Of a DNA stretch of 64,000 nt, positions 23,619 through 32,324 are shown one piece after another. The notes under the pieces are model-generated. The model was not told where the DNA came from, made no database searches, and saw only the letters and a program-made list of their open reading frames with translations. Source of the stretch: an uncultured Candidatus Poseidoniales archaeon (lineage in GTDB: Archaea > Thermoplasmatota > Poseidoniia > Poseidoniales > Poseidoniaceae); the NCBI GenBank assembly GCA_905182185.1, contig CAJJAP010000011.1, positions 50,621-114,620 on the forward strand. Reading direction: 5' to 3'. The position numbers and the translations under genes were made by a program. The first letter of the stretch is position 1; every line of letters begins with the position of its first letter.

Positions 23619-25790
23619 ATGTCAACAACCTTCTCGCCTGATGGCAAATGGATGTGGAATGGAGCTGAATGGATTCCAGCACCACCAGTGGCGGAACTGA
23701 CCGTAGTCGAATCTGCACAGTCAACAATTCAACAAGTTGCTCACTCAACTGATGTATCCGTTGAAACTCTAACTCAAATGGCTCCACATTTTGACATAAA
23801 CAATGACAAGAGCTTGGATCAATATGAAATGGAATTGGCCGCTTCTGCATATCGAAATCCACCTTCTAGCCCATATGCCCCTTTAATGAAACCGACGGTA
23901 AAAAGAAGATCGAAAAAAATCATGGTTAGTATAGTTGTAATAATGCTAGTTGCCACGACATCTTTTTGGATGCTATCACCTGATTCTTCGCCAATTTCTT
24001 CCATTCACGATACTGACGGTGACGGGTTCCCAGATAGTGATGATGCCTTCAAGTTAAATTCTAGTGAATGGGCCGATCAAGATAATGATGGCGTAGGAGA
24101 TAATGCAGATGCCTTTCCTAATGATTCTAATGAAACCTTAGATTCGGACAAAGATGGTTTTGGAGATAACGTCGATGCCTTTCCTAATGATTCTAATGAA
24201 ACCTTAGATTCGGACAAAGATGGTTTTGGAGATAATCAAGACGATTGCCCAGATACCGCAGGAACATCAGAACTGGATAAATTTGGTTGCATAGATGGCG
24301 ATGGTGATGGGATTTCAGATTCATCAGATGAATTTCCAAACGATTCATCTGAATGGGCTGATATTGACGGTGATGGATTTGGAGACAATTTAGACGCTTG
24401 CCCAAACTTTGCCGGTACTTCATTTTCGGATCGCTCAGGTTGCTTAGACTCTGATTCAGATGGTTTTTCCGATACACAGTCGGATTGGACAGTTGACGAT
24501 GGAGGCGATGCCTTTCCAACAGATACAACTCAATGGCAGGATACAGATGGAGATGGTTATGGCGACAATGTGTTAGGAAATAATCCCGATATCTTCCCTC
24601 AAAATCCAAATGAATGGGCAGATACAGATGGTGATGGCATTGGCGACAACACTGATATCGACGATGACAATGACCTTGTGCCAGATGTTGATGACTTGAA
24701 TCCCAATCGAGATGCTGCTGTGTTCTTGAACTTCTCTCTTTTCACTGTCTATGAATACATGGACTACCTTGACAACTATGCTGAGGTATACTTGTGCGTA
24801 TATGTGAATTCCTTCGAACAGGGATGTATCCCCGATCAATCCACATATTGGAGTCTTGAAACTGGAACTACATATTTGTTGGATACTTCATATTTCATTG
24901 ATTTAGATGAATCAATTCGTTATCACTCTATTGAGATTTATGCGTGGGACTCAGATGCTTGGGAAGATGACTTAATTGATATCAGTTCTGATCCAGATTG
25001 GAGCTCACATCTATTTGTCTATGATAGCGTTACAAGTCTTTCTAGTGAATCATATGTTGCGGATGGAACGCTTGATTCTACCGGTTGGGACGGCGTCCTA
25101 GAGTATTCAATGGAACCTTTCGATAACCGAAATTATCGAGGGCACGAGTTTACCTGGGATTATGATAATAGTGAATATTCACTGTTTTGGAGCCTCGATT
25201 ACTCAACATACGCTCAGAGTCGAGCATTACCACATGACATTGATTGGAGCGGAGCATCTACACTTGCGGATGTGGTGGATCAATACGCTGCTTTCGCTGT
25301 AACAAACCAGGCCTATGTCACCGAACTCGCAACGGAGCTCAGAAACATGGCCATTGAGAATGGATATACATCAGAATTAGAAATTGCTGAATTCATTTAT
25401 GCGTTTGTTGGAGACATACAGTATCAACTTGATTCGATTGATTATGGAGATCAAGAATACCCTAAATATCCTATTGAAATGCTTTGGGAACAGAATGGTG
25501 ATTGCGAGGATGCAGCACTTCTCTACATTAGCCTGACTGAAAGTATTGGTTACGATGCAGCGTTAATGATTGGTGAAGTAAAATCAAGTTCCGATGAAGA
25601 ATGGGGCGGTCATGCGTGGGCAGTCATTTTCATCCCTGACCATTCGGGTGATGGCTGGTATGGATTAGGCTCAAAATCCGATGTACCATATTATTTCGTT
25701 GAAGCGACGGCTCACTATGATGGTTCCTCAATGATTGGTATTAATCCATGGTATGATGTGCAAAACCATGGATTCTATGACGTCGAATGA
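23619..25790 (+). CDS. Membrane protein: EF-hand inside, thrombospondin type 3 repeats and transglutaminase-like domain outside
   Basis: 723 residues. The N-terminus has a Trp-rich motif (DGKWMWNGAEWIP) and a canonical EF-hand loop at residues 59-70 (DINNDKSLDQYE). A basic stretch (KRRSKK) and one transmembrane helix at about 101-119 follow, with no cleavable signal. Residues 130-370 are thrombospondin type 3 repeats (DTDGDGFPDSDDAF, DQDNDGVGDNADAF). The C-terminal part (about 540-720) looks like a transglutaminase/papain-like domain: Cys629 in NGDCEDAALLY, His665 in GGHAWAVIF and Glu695 in YYFVEATA. It may cleave or cross-link surface proteins outside the cell, with calcium-binding modules on both sides of the membrane. 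Confidence 0.8.
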   Translation: MSTTFSPDGKWMWNGAEWIPAPPVAELTVVESAQSTIQQVAHSTDVSVETLTQMAPHFDINNDKSLDQYEMELAASAYRNPPSSPYAPLMKPTVKRRSKKIMVSIVVIMLVATTSFWMLSPDSSPISSIHDTDGDGFPDSDDAFKLNSSEWADQDNDGVGDNADAFPNDSNETLDSDKDGFGDNVDAFPNDSNETLDSDKDGFGDNQDDCPDTAGTSELDKFGCIDGDGDGISDSSDEFPNDSSEWADIDGDGFGDNLDACPNFAGTSFSDRSGCLDSDSDGFSDTQSDWTVDDGGDAFPTDTTQWQDTDGDGYGDNVLGNNPDIFPQNPNEWADTDGDGIGDNTDIDDDNDLVPDVDDLNPNRDAAVFLNFSLFTVYEYMDYLDNYAEVYLCVYVNSFEQGCIPDQSTYWSLETGTTYLLDTSYFIDLDESIRYHSIEIYAWDSDAWEDDLIDISSDPDWSSHLFVYDSVTSLSSESYVADGTLDSTGWDGVLEYSMEPFDNRNYRGHEFTWDYDNSEYSLFWSLDYSTYAQSRALPHDIDWSGASTLADVVDQYAAFAVTNQAYVTELATELRNMAIENGYTSELEIAEFIYAFVGDIQYQLDSIDYGDQEYPKYPIEMLWEQNGDCEDAALLYISLTESIGYDAALMIGEVKSSSDEEWGGHAWAVIFIPDHSGDGWYGLGSKSDVPYYFVEATAHYDGSSMIGINPWYDVQNHGFYDVE
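24108..24239 (+). repeat. 66-bp in-frame tandem duplication in the thrombospondin-repeat region
   Basis: Units 24108-24173 and 24174-24239 are nearly identical at DNA level (GATGCCTTTCCTAATGATTC onwards) and encode 22 residues each. This indicates a recent duplication that lengthened the calcium-binding stalk in frame. Confidence 0.85.
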
Positions 25791-25947
25791 TTTCCTATAA
25801 CCCGATAATAAATGGATAAACCATCACTTAGCAACACGAGGGTAGGGCCATAACACCCTTGTGAACAGGTTTAGTGAATTGATGGGGCCTCTATGGGTCG
25901 TATACAACGGTAGCGTCTGAGGCAACCACAGCGAGCCCAGGATTCAG

Positions 25948-26871
25948 CTATTGTGAGCGTGAGGATGTTATGGTGACACCCTCTGCTGTTTGACTAGATG
26001 CTGTAAAGTTCGACATTTTGAATTTGTTTCTTGAGATATAGAGCAGCAACATCGTCGTGGTAAAGAAAATAATTAGGCCCAGGGTCGCGACTGAGAACAT
26101 AACCATCTCAGACGGTACTTTCTCAAATTCTACAAAACGCCAAGTGAATGTACCCACTACCACATTGTGCAAACCATGCCAGAAAATACACACCCATATA
26201 TTTCTAGAAATTTGATATGCATAGCCGAGAATCATCCCCATCCCAATCCATTCAATTAAACTGTATACTAGCCCCATCCACTCCAATTCATAGACAATAA
26301 TGGCGACTGGGAGGTGCATCAATCCAAATAGGATTGATGCCAAAGCAAGCGATTGCCATTTGGGCAACACTTTCTCAAATTGATTTTGCAAGAAACCTCG
26401 AAAAACGAACTCTTCGACGATCGCTACAATTAACAGATTTGTCAAGGCCATGACCAGATAATGTGACCATGATTCTGTGGTAAGAAAACCGAATTCAAAA
26501 TTGAGCTCAGTATCACCAAAAAGTCCCGAATTATATATCGCGTAGGATCGAATGAAATGCAAGATCAATTCGGCTATTATCAATATAATTCCAAAGACTA
26601 AGGCTCTGAAGACGAATGAATTCTTAGAAGAATAATCGGAAAAAAACCGAACCGGGGTTGCAGTTTCTTTTCGTACAAACTTCCAGTACAGAAAGATAGG
26701 TGGAAGGAGAATTATTGGCATGGAAATGGCTTGTGCAAGCAAAAATTGCATGCTCCAAATCGGTTCGACATAGGGTAGTGAAACCAAGCGATAAACCGTC
26801 CAACAACCTAGGAGGAATATCCACAATCCCAGCAATTCACCAATGTGTCGTCCCTTGTGAGTGTTGGTCAT
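25948..26871 (-). CDS. CPBP-family intramembrane metalloprotease
   Basis: 307 residues from ATG 26871 (MTNTHKGRHIGELLGLW). The longer frame to 26982 adds 37 residues coded by repeat-like intergenic sequence and is rejected. Eight or so helices carry the three CPBP/Abi motifs: VAIVEEFVFRGFL (E-E-x3-R), FGLMHLPVA (F-x3-H) and FWHGLHNV (final His). The family covers Rce1-like CAAX proteases and bacteriocin-immunity relatives, which cut substrates within the membrane. No obvious substrate or prenylated partner is adjacent. Confidence 0.85.
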   Translation of the reverse strand: MTNTHKGRHIGELLGLWIFLLGCWTVYRLVSLPYVEPIWSMQFLLAQAISMPIILLPPIFLYWKFVRKETATPVRFFSDYSSKNSFVFRALVFGIILIIAELILHFIRSYAIYNSGLFGDTELNFEFGFLTTESWSHYLVMALTNLLIVAIVEEFVFRGFLQNQFEKVLPKWQSLALASILFGLMHLPVAIIVYELEWMGLVYSLIEWIGMGMILGYAYQISRNIWVCIFWHGLHNVVVGTFTWRFVEFEKVPSEMVMFSVATLGLIIFFTTTMLLLYISRNKFKMSNFTASSQTAEGVTITSSRSQ

Positions 26872-27028
26872 GCATATCGGTAGTTGTGCTTGGAAATAGA
26901 ACTTGTTGAGAATTAAGCAGAGGGAGCCCTTATGCTCAAAATGAGCACGTCGGTAGCGAGGCGTGAGGTGAATCATAATCACCTTTTTAGTGATAGATAT
27001 TTATTTTTTCAAACAACCTAAACCACCT

Positions 27029-27040
27029 ATGCATATTATC
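27029..27040 (+). promoter_or_regulatory. TATA-like box of the 27064 gene
   Basis: TATGCATATTA is centred about 29 bp before ATG 27064, consistent with a very short or absent leader. Confidence 0.35.
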
Positions 27041-27063
27041 TCCTATCGCTTACAGGGGTAGAT

Positions 27064-28692
27064 ATGCAGAAAAATGCCTATGCTTTAACACTCTTATTGC
27101 TATTATTTCCTTTAACGGGATGTATTGGGGCCGACAATGAAACAGAAGTAGAAATACCTCTTGCTTGTAATGAACTCGATTTTACCACACATGAAATTAC
27201 AACAAGTTATCCAGAGCATGAGTTTGAAACATGGATTGAAACAAATACGATACGAGATGGAATCTACATTCAGAATTCAGATTTATCATATTTCGAAGAA
27301 GCCACCCAAGTCCTTTTGAATGAGCAAATATTCAACTTGACCCCATATAAATCTCCAGTTTATGATACGCACACAAAAATTGGAGTGGGATGGATTTATT
27401 CGGCCGATGGTACAGGTGGGGGAATAGACTACAATATTGGAGATGTAATTTGCCTTATTGAAAACCCCGAAATAGTGCTTATACATGATGGAAGAGGTGA
27501 TTCTAGAGTGTGTAAAAATACAATACTTCGTTTAGAAAACGGAAACTATGAACATCATCTCCCTGATTGTAATTATGTGCTAACAGAAAATCTTGATCGA
27601 ACCTCAACCATAAGAGGTTCTGTTGAGTTTCCGAGTAATTCAGTATCTCCAGAAGACTGTGATTCCTTATCATTCTTCAATTCATTTAATTCAAGTGTTG
27701 TTGGAGTTAATCTTTCAGTTGCAGGAATTTGGGGCCACTTTGGAGGAGGTAACGAATTCCGAGTACACTATAATGGAATTGAGAGTAATTATGTAAAATC
27801 ATATTTCATAAATGCACATGAACAAGACAGGTACCCCCTCACACAAGAGGCAAGCATCAGGAGTGTGGGGATTCAAGTCAATGTCTTGTTGAGGGACTGT
27901 AACATTGCTGGTGTTGAGCTCTATGCAGATGAAAATTTAACTGATCCAGCCTCCTTGGATAGAAACTTGACAACAGCCGATACATGGGAGGTCATTGCAA
28001 AAGAATGTTCATTTGACCGTAGTAATGCTTTATTAGGAGAATCGCAACTACAGTTCTCTCACGGATGTTCTAACTCATATTCAGGGGTGAGTCCAAGTTT
28101 TTGCGAAGACTATCCTGACATCTGCGAAGCATGGGCGAACGAAATCCAGCCCGAATCATCACATATGTATTATAGCAATTTTACTCAAGCGATTATTAAT
28201 CAAAACTATTCAATGTGGCATGCGATGTTAGCTGACCAAGTTCATTCAATAAACAGTGATGTAGTTTACGAAAAGCAAAACCTTACCGAAGAATTCTTTG
28301 AAAATTTCACCAGCAAAGTTGGAGCCATTGATCTTGATAATGCCTCTCGACTTGATTTGGCTCAAAATCATTGGCAACTGCGACACTCTCCTTACACAAA
28401 TTCAACATTTAACTGGAGTTTTGTTCCCGTTTATGGAAATTTGGAATGGGGAGTTGTTTCGCCAATAGCGGAATCCGTTCTCTTACAAGGTCGGATTTAC
28501 AATGATACAGGATGGGAGTATGGTGGAATATTTGTTCCCTCTACTACGTATCAAATTCATACATGGGTTATGGGTCCAAACACAACACCCTTGCTTTCTG
28601 AATATCTGTTAACAGTTGTGCTGGAGCGAGATGGGAATGGGACGCTAAGCATCGTTGGCATTGCCGATTATACAGTCGTGATTCCACGTTAA
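27064..28692 (+). CDS. Lipoprotein of unknown function
   Basis: 542 residues. The signal peptide (MQKNAYALTLLLLLFPL) ends in the lipobox LTGCI. The mature part has many N-x-S/T sites and at least ten cysteines, including spaced pairs such as SFCEDYPDICEAW, which points to an extracytoplasmic disulfide-bonded protein. A segment near residues 375-440 (YSMWHAMLADQVHSINSDVVYEK...TEEFFENFTSKVG) resembles SnoaL/NTF2-like folds used for ligand binding, but this is a weak impression. No enzyme motif is recognised. Confidence 0.65.
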   Translation: MQKNAYALTLLLLLFPLTGCIGADNETEVEIPLACNELDFTTHEITTSYPEHEFETWIETNTIRDGIYIQNSDLSYFEEATQVLLNEQIFNLTPYKSPVYDTHTKIGVGWIYSADGTGGGIDYNIGDVICLIENPEIVLIHDGRGDSRVCKNTILRLENGNYEHHLPDCNYVLTENLDRTSTIRGSVEFPSNSVSPEDCDSLSFFNSFNSSVVGVNLSVAGIWGHFGGGNEFRVHYNGIESNYVKSYFINAHEQDRYPLTQEASIRSVGIQVNVLLRDCNIAGVELYADENLTDPASLDRNLTTADTWEVIAKECSFDRSNALLGESQLQFSHGCSNSYSGVSPSFCEDYPDICEAWANEIQPESSHMYYSNFTQAIINQNYSMWHAMLADQVHSINSDVVYEKQNLTEEFFENFTSKVGAIDLDNASRLDLAQNHWQLRHSPYTNSTFNWSFVPVYGNLEWGVVSPIAESVLLQGRIYNDTGWEYGGIFVPSTTYQIHTWVMGPNTTPLLSEYLLTVVLERDGNGTLSIVGIADYTVVIPR

Positions 28693-29100
28693 TAATCTGT
28701 TAAATCTTACAACATATCATTACCACGAATTCGCAAGGACCGAGCAGAATACCCTCAAATATTCTAGAAAAATTCACACCGTCTCTTGTGGGTTGATACA
28801 GACAACCGACATATCATTGCCACGAAGTCGCAAGGGTTTTCTCAAACCCCTCAAGACATTATGGAGGAGTACAATGGGTGTTCAGTCCCCCCAGTACACT
28901 GCCTACCCACGCGTGAAATACTCACTAGAGGGTGTACAGAGGGTTATGGAAGTACATACGTAACATTCGACCAGACTTATTTCTCAATATAAGACCTAAC
29001 TCTTGCATTCTAGCGAGTGCGAAAATCTCATTCAAGTATTAATTAAATTCGGAATTTTGACGGGCCAAGAGTTAAACTCTGATGTGTATAAGATTTTAAT
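28693..29100. other. Gene-free 408-bp spacer with a direct repeat and a palindrome
   Basis: A 27-bp near-identical direct repeat (ACATATCATTACCACGAATT at 28712 and a copy with two changes at 28809) recurs 97 bp apart. A 13-bp perfect palindrome AGAGTTAAACTCT lies at 29068-29080, just upstream of the next gene, and may be an operator. The open frame at 28786-28992 runs over the repeat and has no recognisable protein. Confidence 0.5.
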
Positions 29101-29871
29101 ATGGACGGTTTAGATGAGTTTGAAGAACTCGAAAGAGAATTTTCAAATGTGCTAACTAATCCATCGAAAAGAGTCTTATCTGGTAATTCTAAAATGCATG
29201 GTAGCCAAGCACAAAACCTCTTTCAACTCTTAACAGAGAATGAAAATATTCAAGGTGTCGAATTATTGAACAAAAGAGTAACTTCTAAAGGTGGACGTGA
29301 TTGGTCTAAAATAGCCCCTATTACATTATTTGGTTTAGTATTTGTAGGCGGAATAATTTCCATTCTTTTTCTCCTCTATTCATCGATGCGACATGATAGC
29401 CCCGCCGATATTGGATTGACCATAGGTATAAGTTTGTTTACAATTCCATTCCTTTTATTTGGCGTTGCGTTATTGGGTATTGGTTTTGAAGGTTTTATTA
29501 GTCCTGTTAGACATGAACAGATGTTAACTAGTACTTGGTTAGACAGTAATAAGGGGTTAATCATTATAATGAATGATGTTTATGATGTTGAAGGAGATTT
29601 TTTCCATGATTCTAAATTAATGTCCTCTGTATATTATACCAGTTCGGATACTATACGTATTTATTCCCAGCGTCCATATTCTGATTTTGATTCAGGAGTT
29701 AGTCGGCCAGGTGGGCGTAGTGTTTGTATTTGCAAAGACGGAGATATGTCTTCTTCAGTCGCTGTGTTGGCACAATACAGTTTCGCTCACAAAGGTCCAG
29801 CAAAGCAGTTGGCAATAGATTACTCGAAAGAGTTAGGGATTCCATTTCTAGGCGAAGTTAAGACGAGATAA
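29101..29871 (+). CDS. Two-helix membrane protein of unknown function
   Basis: 256 residues. A charged N-terminus (DEFEELEREFSNVL) of about 75 residues comes before two helices: IAPITLFGLVFVGGIISILFLL and IGLTIGISLFTIPFLLFGVALL. A C-terminal domain of about 110 residues (GLIIIMNDVYDVEG, VYYTSSDTIRIYSQRP, VCICKDGDMSSSVAVLAQYS) resembles the PH-like or DUF-type cytoplasmic modules seen on archaeal membrane proteins. I do not recognise the family. It ends 58 bases before the convergent small gene. Confidence 0.6.
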   Translation: MDGLDEFEELEREFSNVLTNPSKRVLSGNSKMHGSQAQNLFQLLTENENIQGVELLNKRVTSKGGRDWSKIAPITLFGLVFVGGIISILFLLYSSMRHDSPADIGLTIGISLFTIPFLLFGVALLGIGFEGFISPVRHEQMLTSTWLDSNKGLIIIMNDVYDVEGDFFHDSKLMSSVYYTSSDTIRIYSQRPYSDFDSGVSRPGGRSVCICKDGDMSSSVAVLAQYSFAHKGPAKQLAIDYSKELGIPFLGEVKTR

Positions 29872-29929
29872 TTACCTCGTAAACGACGTCGTTGCTATGA
29901 TACCGACTGCTTAGATTTGATAAGTGACT

Positions 29930-30193
29930 TTATTCAATCAATACTATGATTTCCAACGAGGCGTGATCGACTCCCGCCTTTTCTCTAAATTTGGTCATAC
30001 CGGGGTCCTTTAATCGCTTATCCTCAATTGAATTCATTTCGACAACCGTGTATACGTTACTTTCGTTGTCAGTTTCATGCCCATAAGCTAAGACTCTAAC
30101 GTTATGTTTTAGCCTCATGGCCTCGTTTGACTCGAATTCTTTCTTCCATACACCGTAACCTTTGGTCACTTTGAATTTTGATATCACTTTCAC
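29930..30193 (-). CDS. Small ferredoxin-fold (DUF3764-like) protein
   Basis: 87 residues: MKVISKFKVTKGYGVWKKEF, RVLAYGHETDNESNVYTVVE and a C-terminal EIIVLIE follow the beta-alpha-beta order of dimeric alpha/beta barrel proteins related to DUF3764. It lies 12 bases downstream of the HxlR regulator on the same strand, so the two probably form one transcript. The biochemical role is unknown. Confidence 0.6.
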   Translation of the reverse strand: MKVISKFKVTKGYGVWKKEFESNEAMRLKHNVRVLAYGHETDNESNVYTVVEMNSIEDKRLKDPGMTKFREKAGVDHASLEIIVLIE

Positions 30194-30205
30194 TTCTGAA
30201 TCACC

Positions 30206-30538
30206 CTAGGAATTATTACTTTCAGCCCATTCAAACAAATCCCGAAGAACGGGTCGAAGTGTTTTCCCTTTCGCCGAACATGTATACTCGACACGTGCTG
30301 GAACTTCAGCAAAAACTTCTCTTGTGACAAGTTCGAATTCAATAAACTCTTCCAACCTTCGACTCAGGGTCGTTGCAGTAATCGACAACTCACGCTTGAG
30401 TTCATTGAATCTTACTGGGCCTCCTCTCCTGGACAGAAAATAGAGAATCTCTAGCACGTGAGATTTCCCAAGCATTTCAATGGTGTTTTTTACTGCGGAT
30501 TGAAGGCATATCGGCTTCACTTCGGCGACTGGTTGCAT
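30206..30538 (-). CDS. HxlR-family winged-helix transcriptional regulator
   Basis: 110 residues from ATG 30538 (MQPVAEVKPICLQSAVKNTI); the TTG at 30574 is less likely. It has the HxlR order: a short N-terminal Cys-containing segment, LGKSHVLEILYFLSRRGGPVRFNELKRELS, ITATTLSRRLEEFIEFELVTR as the recognition helix and VPARVEYTCSAKGKTLRPVL as the wing. HxlR proteins often sense redox or reactive carbonyls through a conserved Cys and repress divergent operons. Here the divergent neighbours are the two CDGSH-like mini-genes and a membrane protein, the likely targets. Confidence 0.85.
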   Translation of the reverse strand: MQPVAEVKPICLQSAVKNTIEMLGKSHVLEILYFLSRRGGPVRFNELKRELSITATTLSRRLEEFIEFELVTREVFAEVPARVEYTCSAKGKTLRPVLRDLFEWAESNNS

Positions 30539-30547
30539 AATGTTACC

Positions 30548-30579
30548 AAGTATCCGCTGTATATCAACTTGCAAGTATC
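30548..30579. promoter_or_regulatory. Candidate HxlR operator
   Basis: The palindrome ACTTGCAAGT (30567-30576) and the direct repeat AAGTATC (30548-30554 and 30573-30579) lie 10-41 bp upstream of the regulator start, between it and the divergent mini-genes. The arrangement fits autoregulation by the HxlR protein. No binding data are available from sequence alone. Confidence 0.4.
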
Positions 30580-30663
30580 AACCATGGTACTACAGTGCCA
30601 AGATTGAGACTTCTCCCCCTTAATACTCAAGTCAAGTGCGATGTTTACTAGGAGTTGAATATT

Positions 30664-30783
30664 ATGAGTAAATGCGGATGCGGTAGATCACCAACAGGAA
30701 TGTGTAAAGGATGGCATGGTCTATCCCAAGAAGAATTTGAAGCTAAATTGAAAGAACATCAAGAAAGTGTAAAGGAGGAATAA
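30664..30783 (+). CDS. CDGSH-like iron-sulfur mini-protein, copy 1
   Basis: A 39-residue protein, too short for most gene finders: MSKCGCGRSPTGMCKGWHGL followed by SQEEFEAKLKEHQESVKEE. The N-terminus has C-x-C-x2-S-x4-C-x-G-x-H, very close to the CDGSH signature (C-x-C-x2-S-x3-P-x-C-D-G-S/T-H) whose three Cys and one His hold a 2Fe-2S cluster. The rest is an acidic helix. It is followed after 2 bases by a nearly identical copy, then by a membrane-protein gene, all divergent from the HxlR regulator. Iron-sulfur binding is inference; the fold of CDGSH proteins is larger. Confidence 0.75.
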   Translation: MSKCGCGRSPTGMCKGWHGLSQEEFEAKLKEHQESVKEE

Positions 30784-30785
30784 TT

Positions 30786-30905
30786 ATGAGTAAATGCGGA
30801 TGTGGTAGATCGCCAACAGGAATGTGTAAAGGATGGCATGGTCTGTCCCAAGAAGAATTTGAAGCTAAATTGAAAGAGCATCAAGAAAGTGTAAAGGAAG
30901 AATAA
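30786..30905 (+). CDS. CDGSH-like iron-sulfur mini-protein, copy 2
   Basis: The predicted protein is identical to copy 1 (39 residues), while the DNA differs at only a few silent third positions (for example GGATGTGG against GGATGCGG). TAATTATG joins the two genes and TAAGTTATG joins this one to the next. Silent-only change shows that both copies are under protein-level selection. The same C-x-C...C-x-G-x-H ligand set is present. Confidence 0.75.
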   Translation: MSKCGCGRSPTGMCKGWHGLSQEEFEAKLKEHQESVKEE

Positions 30906-30908
30906 GTT

Positions 30909-31316
30909 ATGCAACTAACAAAAGAAATGCCTACTGGGCTCTCCACCGCTTTGAAAATGACCTCGATCAATCTGAGTTTATTGGTTCTCTTTTACTTCGT
31001 CTTGGGCTTTGATAATTTACCAAGTACAGCACCGTTTTTCATGCTATTCGTCATGACGATCATCATGGGTGGATTGATTCCTGCTTACTTTGGCGGCTAT
31101 GTTTTCAAAATATTTTCAAGGAAAGGCGCTGGGAAGGAAATGACAATCTTCGCCATTTTGGCAATCACTCTTGCGATATTAAACACGATTCCAAACGGAA
31201 ATAATGATGCTACATCAGATATGTACTTGATCACAACAGCATTGCACTTCTCAACTGCAATCTCTGGGATTTGGTTTATTCCTAGAGGTATAAATCTTGA
31301 AAATACTGATGCCTAG
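30909..31316 (+). CDS. Four-helix membrane protein in the CDGSH-like operon
   Basis: 135 residues starting 4 bases after copy 2. Four hydrophobic segments are visible: INLSLLVLFYFVLGF, FFMLFVMTIIMGGLIPAYFGG, MTIFAILAITLAILNTI and a last one around TALHFSTAISGIWFIPRG. No family is recognised with confidence. Close packing with the mini-genes suggests joint transcription and perhaps a membrane redox or metal role. Confidence 0.6.
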   Translation: MQLTKEMPTGLSTALKMTSINLSLLVLFYFVLGFDNLPSTAPFFMLFVMTIIMGGLIPAYFGGYVFKIFSRKGAGKEMTIFAILAITLAILNTIPNGNNDATSDMYLITTALHFSTAISGIWFIPRGINLENTDA

Positions 31317-31463
31317 GCTCATTCGCTTGATTGAAAGTAAAGCCATGAATCCAGGGACTCATTTTTTGAGTTTCAGAAACTCGAACAACCTTGCTAATCT
31401 AGTCTAAAATAGCACCAAGGTACAGACTGCTTAGGTTTCCAGTAACAATTTGAGATTCTGGTT

Positions 31464-32324
31464 TCAAAGATTTGCTTTTACGTAATCTACCGCGTTGCGG
31501 AACATTTGCAATCCTTCGCCTTCCCATTCACCCAAAACATCACTTGATTCTGGGCCTGGTGCTGTATTTCTTGTATGATCAGGATGTAGCCACTTAGCAT
31601 AAACCGCCTCTGGATGAGGCATTAATCCGAATACTAATCCTGTCGCATCACAAACTCCTGCAATGTTCCTCATACTACCATTAGGAGATAGGGGGAATGG
31701 GAGTAATTCATCAGTAATTCCTTCACCATTTTCTGTTGCTGGGTCAACATATCTTACTGTAAGTTGATTATTAGCAGCCAGCATGTCAAAGTCTGTGTTA
31801 TCTGGTAATACGAATTTACCTTCACCATGTCTTACTGGACAATCTATTCTAGTAATTCCCTTAGTCCAAATACAAGGGCTGTTTGAATCGAACTCTAAAG
31901 TAACCCAACGGTCTTCATAACGGCCTGAATCATTGAGGGTTAGGCTCGCTCTTTGAATGAAGTCTGGAAGTGGGTCTTGTCCTGCTGCTGGGCCTGGTAG
32001 TAATCCTGTCTTAACCAGAACTTGGAATCCATTACAAATCCCAATAATCGGTTTTCCTGCAGCAACAAATGCGTGAAGTTGTTCACGTAGTGCAAAGCGC
32101 ATTCTATTTCCCAATAATCGGCCACTACCTAAGTGGTCTCCAAAAGAAAATCCACCCGGGACTGCCAGAATATGGAATTCGTCTAGAGAGCGGTTGCCAT
32201 TGATGAAATGGTTAACGTGCACTCTTGTCGCTTGGCCTCCAACCAAGTCAAATACCGCTTTAGTCTCGTGATCACAATTGATTCCAAAACCAAATAATAC
32301 AGCAACCTTCGGAATATCTACCAT
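31464..32324 (-). CDS. purQ: Phosphoribosylformylglycinamidine synthase subunit PurQ
   Basis: 286 residues from ATG 32324, whose A is also the last base of the purL stop (TGATG), so the two are translationally coupled. A class I glutamine amidotransferase: catalytic Cys in PIIGICNGFQVLVK, oxyanion region GGFSFGDHLGSGRL, and the His-Glu pair in GLMPHPEAVY. It supplies ammonia from glutamine to PurL for FGAR to FGAM conversion, the fourth step of IMP synthesis. It is longer than the usual 220-230 residues because of inserts before the catalytic His. Confidence 0.95.
   Translation of the reverse strand: MVDIPKVAVLFGFGINCDHETKAVFDLVGGQATRVHVNHFINGNRSLDEFHILAVPGGFSFGDHLGSGRLLGNRMRFALREQLHAFVAAGKPIIGICNGFQVLVKTGLLPGPAAGQDPLPDFIQRASLTLNDSGRYEDRWVTLEFDSNSPCIWTKGITRIDCPVRHGEGKFVLPDNTDFDMLAANNQLTVRYVDPATENGEGITDELLPFPLSPNGSMRNIAGVCDATGLVFGLMPHPEAVYAKWLHPDHTRNTAPGPESSDVLGEWEGEGLQMFRNAVDYVKANL

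Noticed and set aside
23494..23700. Plus-strand frame across the second repeat copy
   Set aside because: It begins inside the repeat and overlaps the true start of the thrombospondin-repeat gene.
25948..26982. Longer start (26982) for the CPBP protease
   Set aside because: The additional 37 residues come from intergenic, repeat-like DNA, and MTNTHKGRHIG just before the first helix is the natural start.
28786..28992. 68-codon frame in the spacer before 29101
   Set aside because: It covers a non-coding direct repeat, starts with a non-ATG codon and shows no family pattern.
31368..31382. GAGTTTC-A-GAAACTC inverted repeat as a terminator
   Set aside because: The loop would be a single base and no T-run follows on the side of the purQ transcript.
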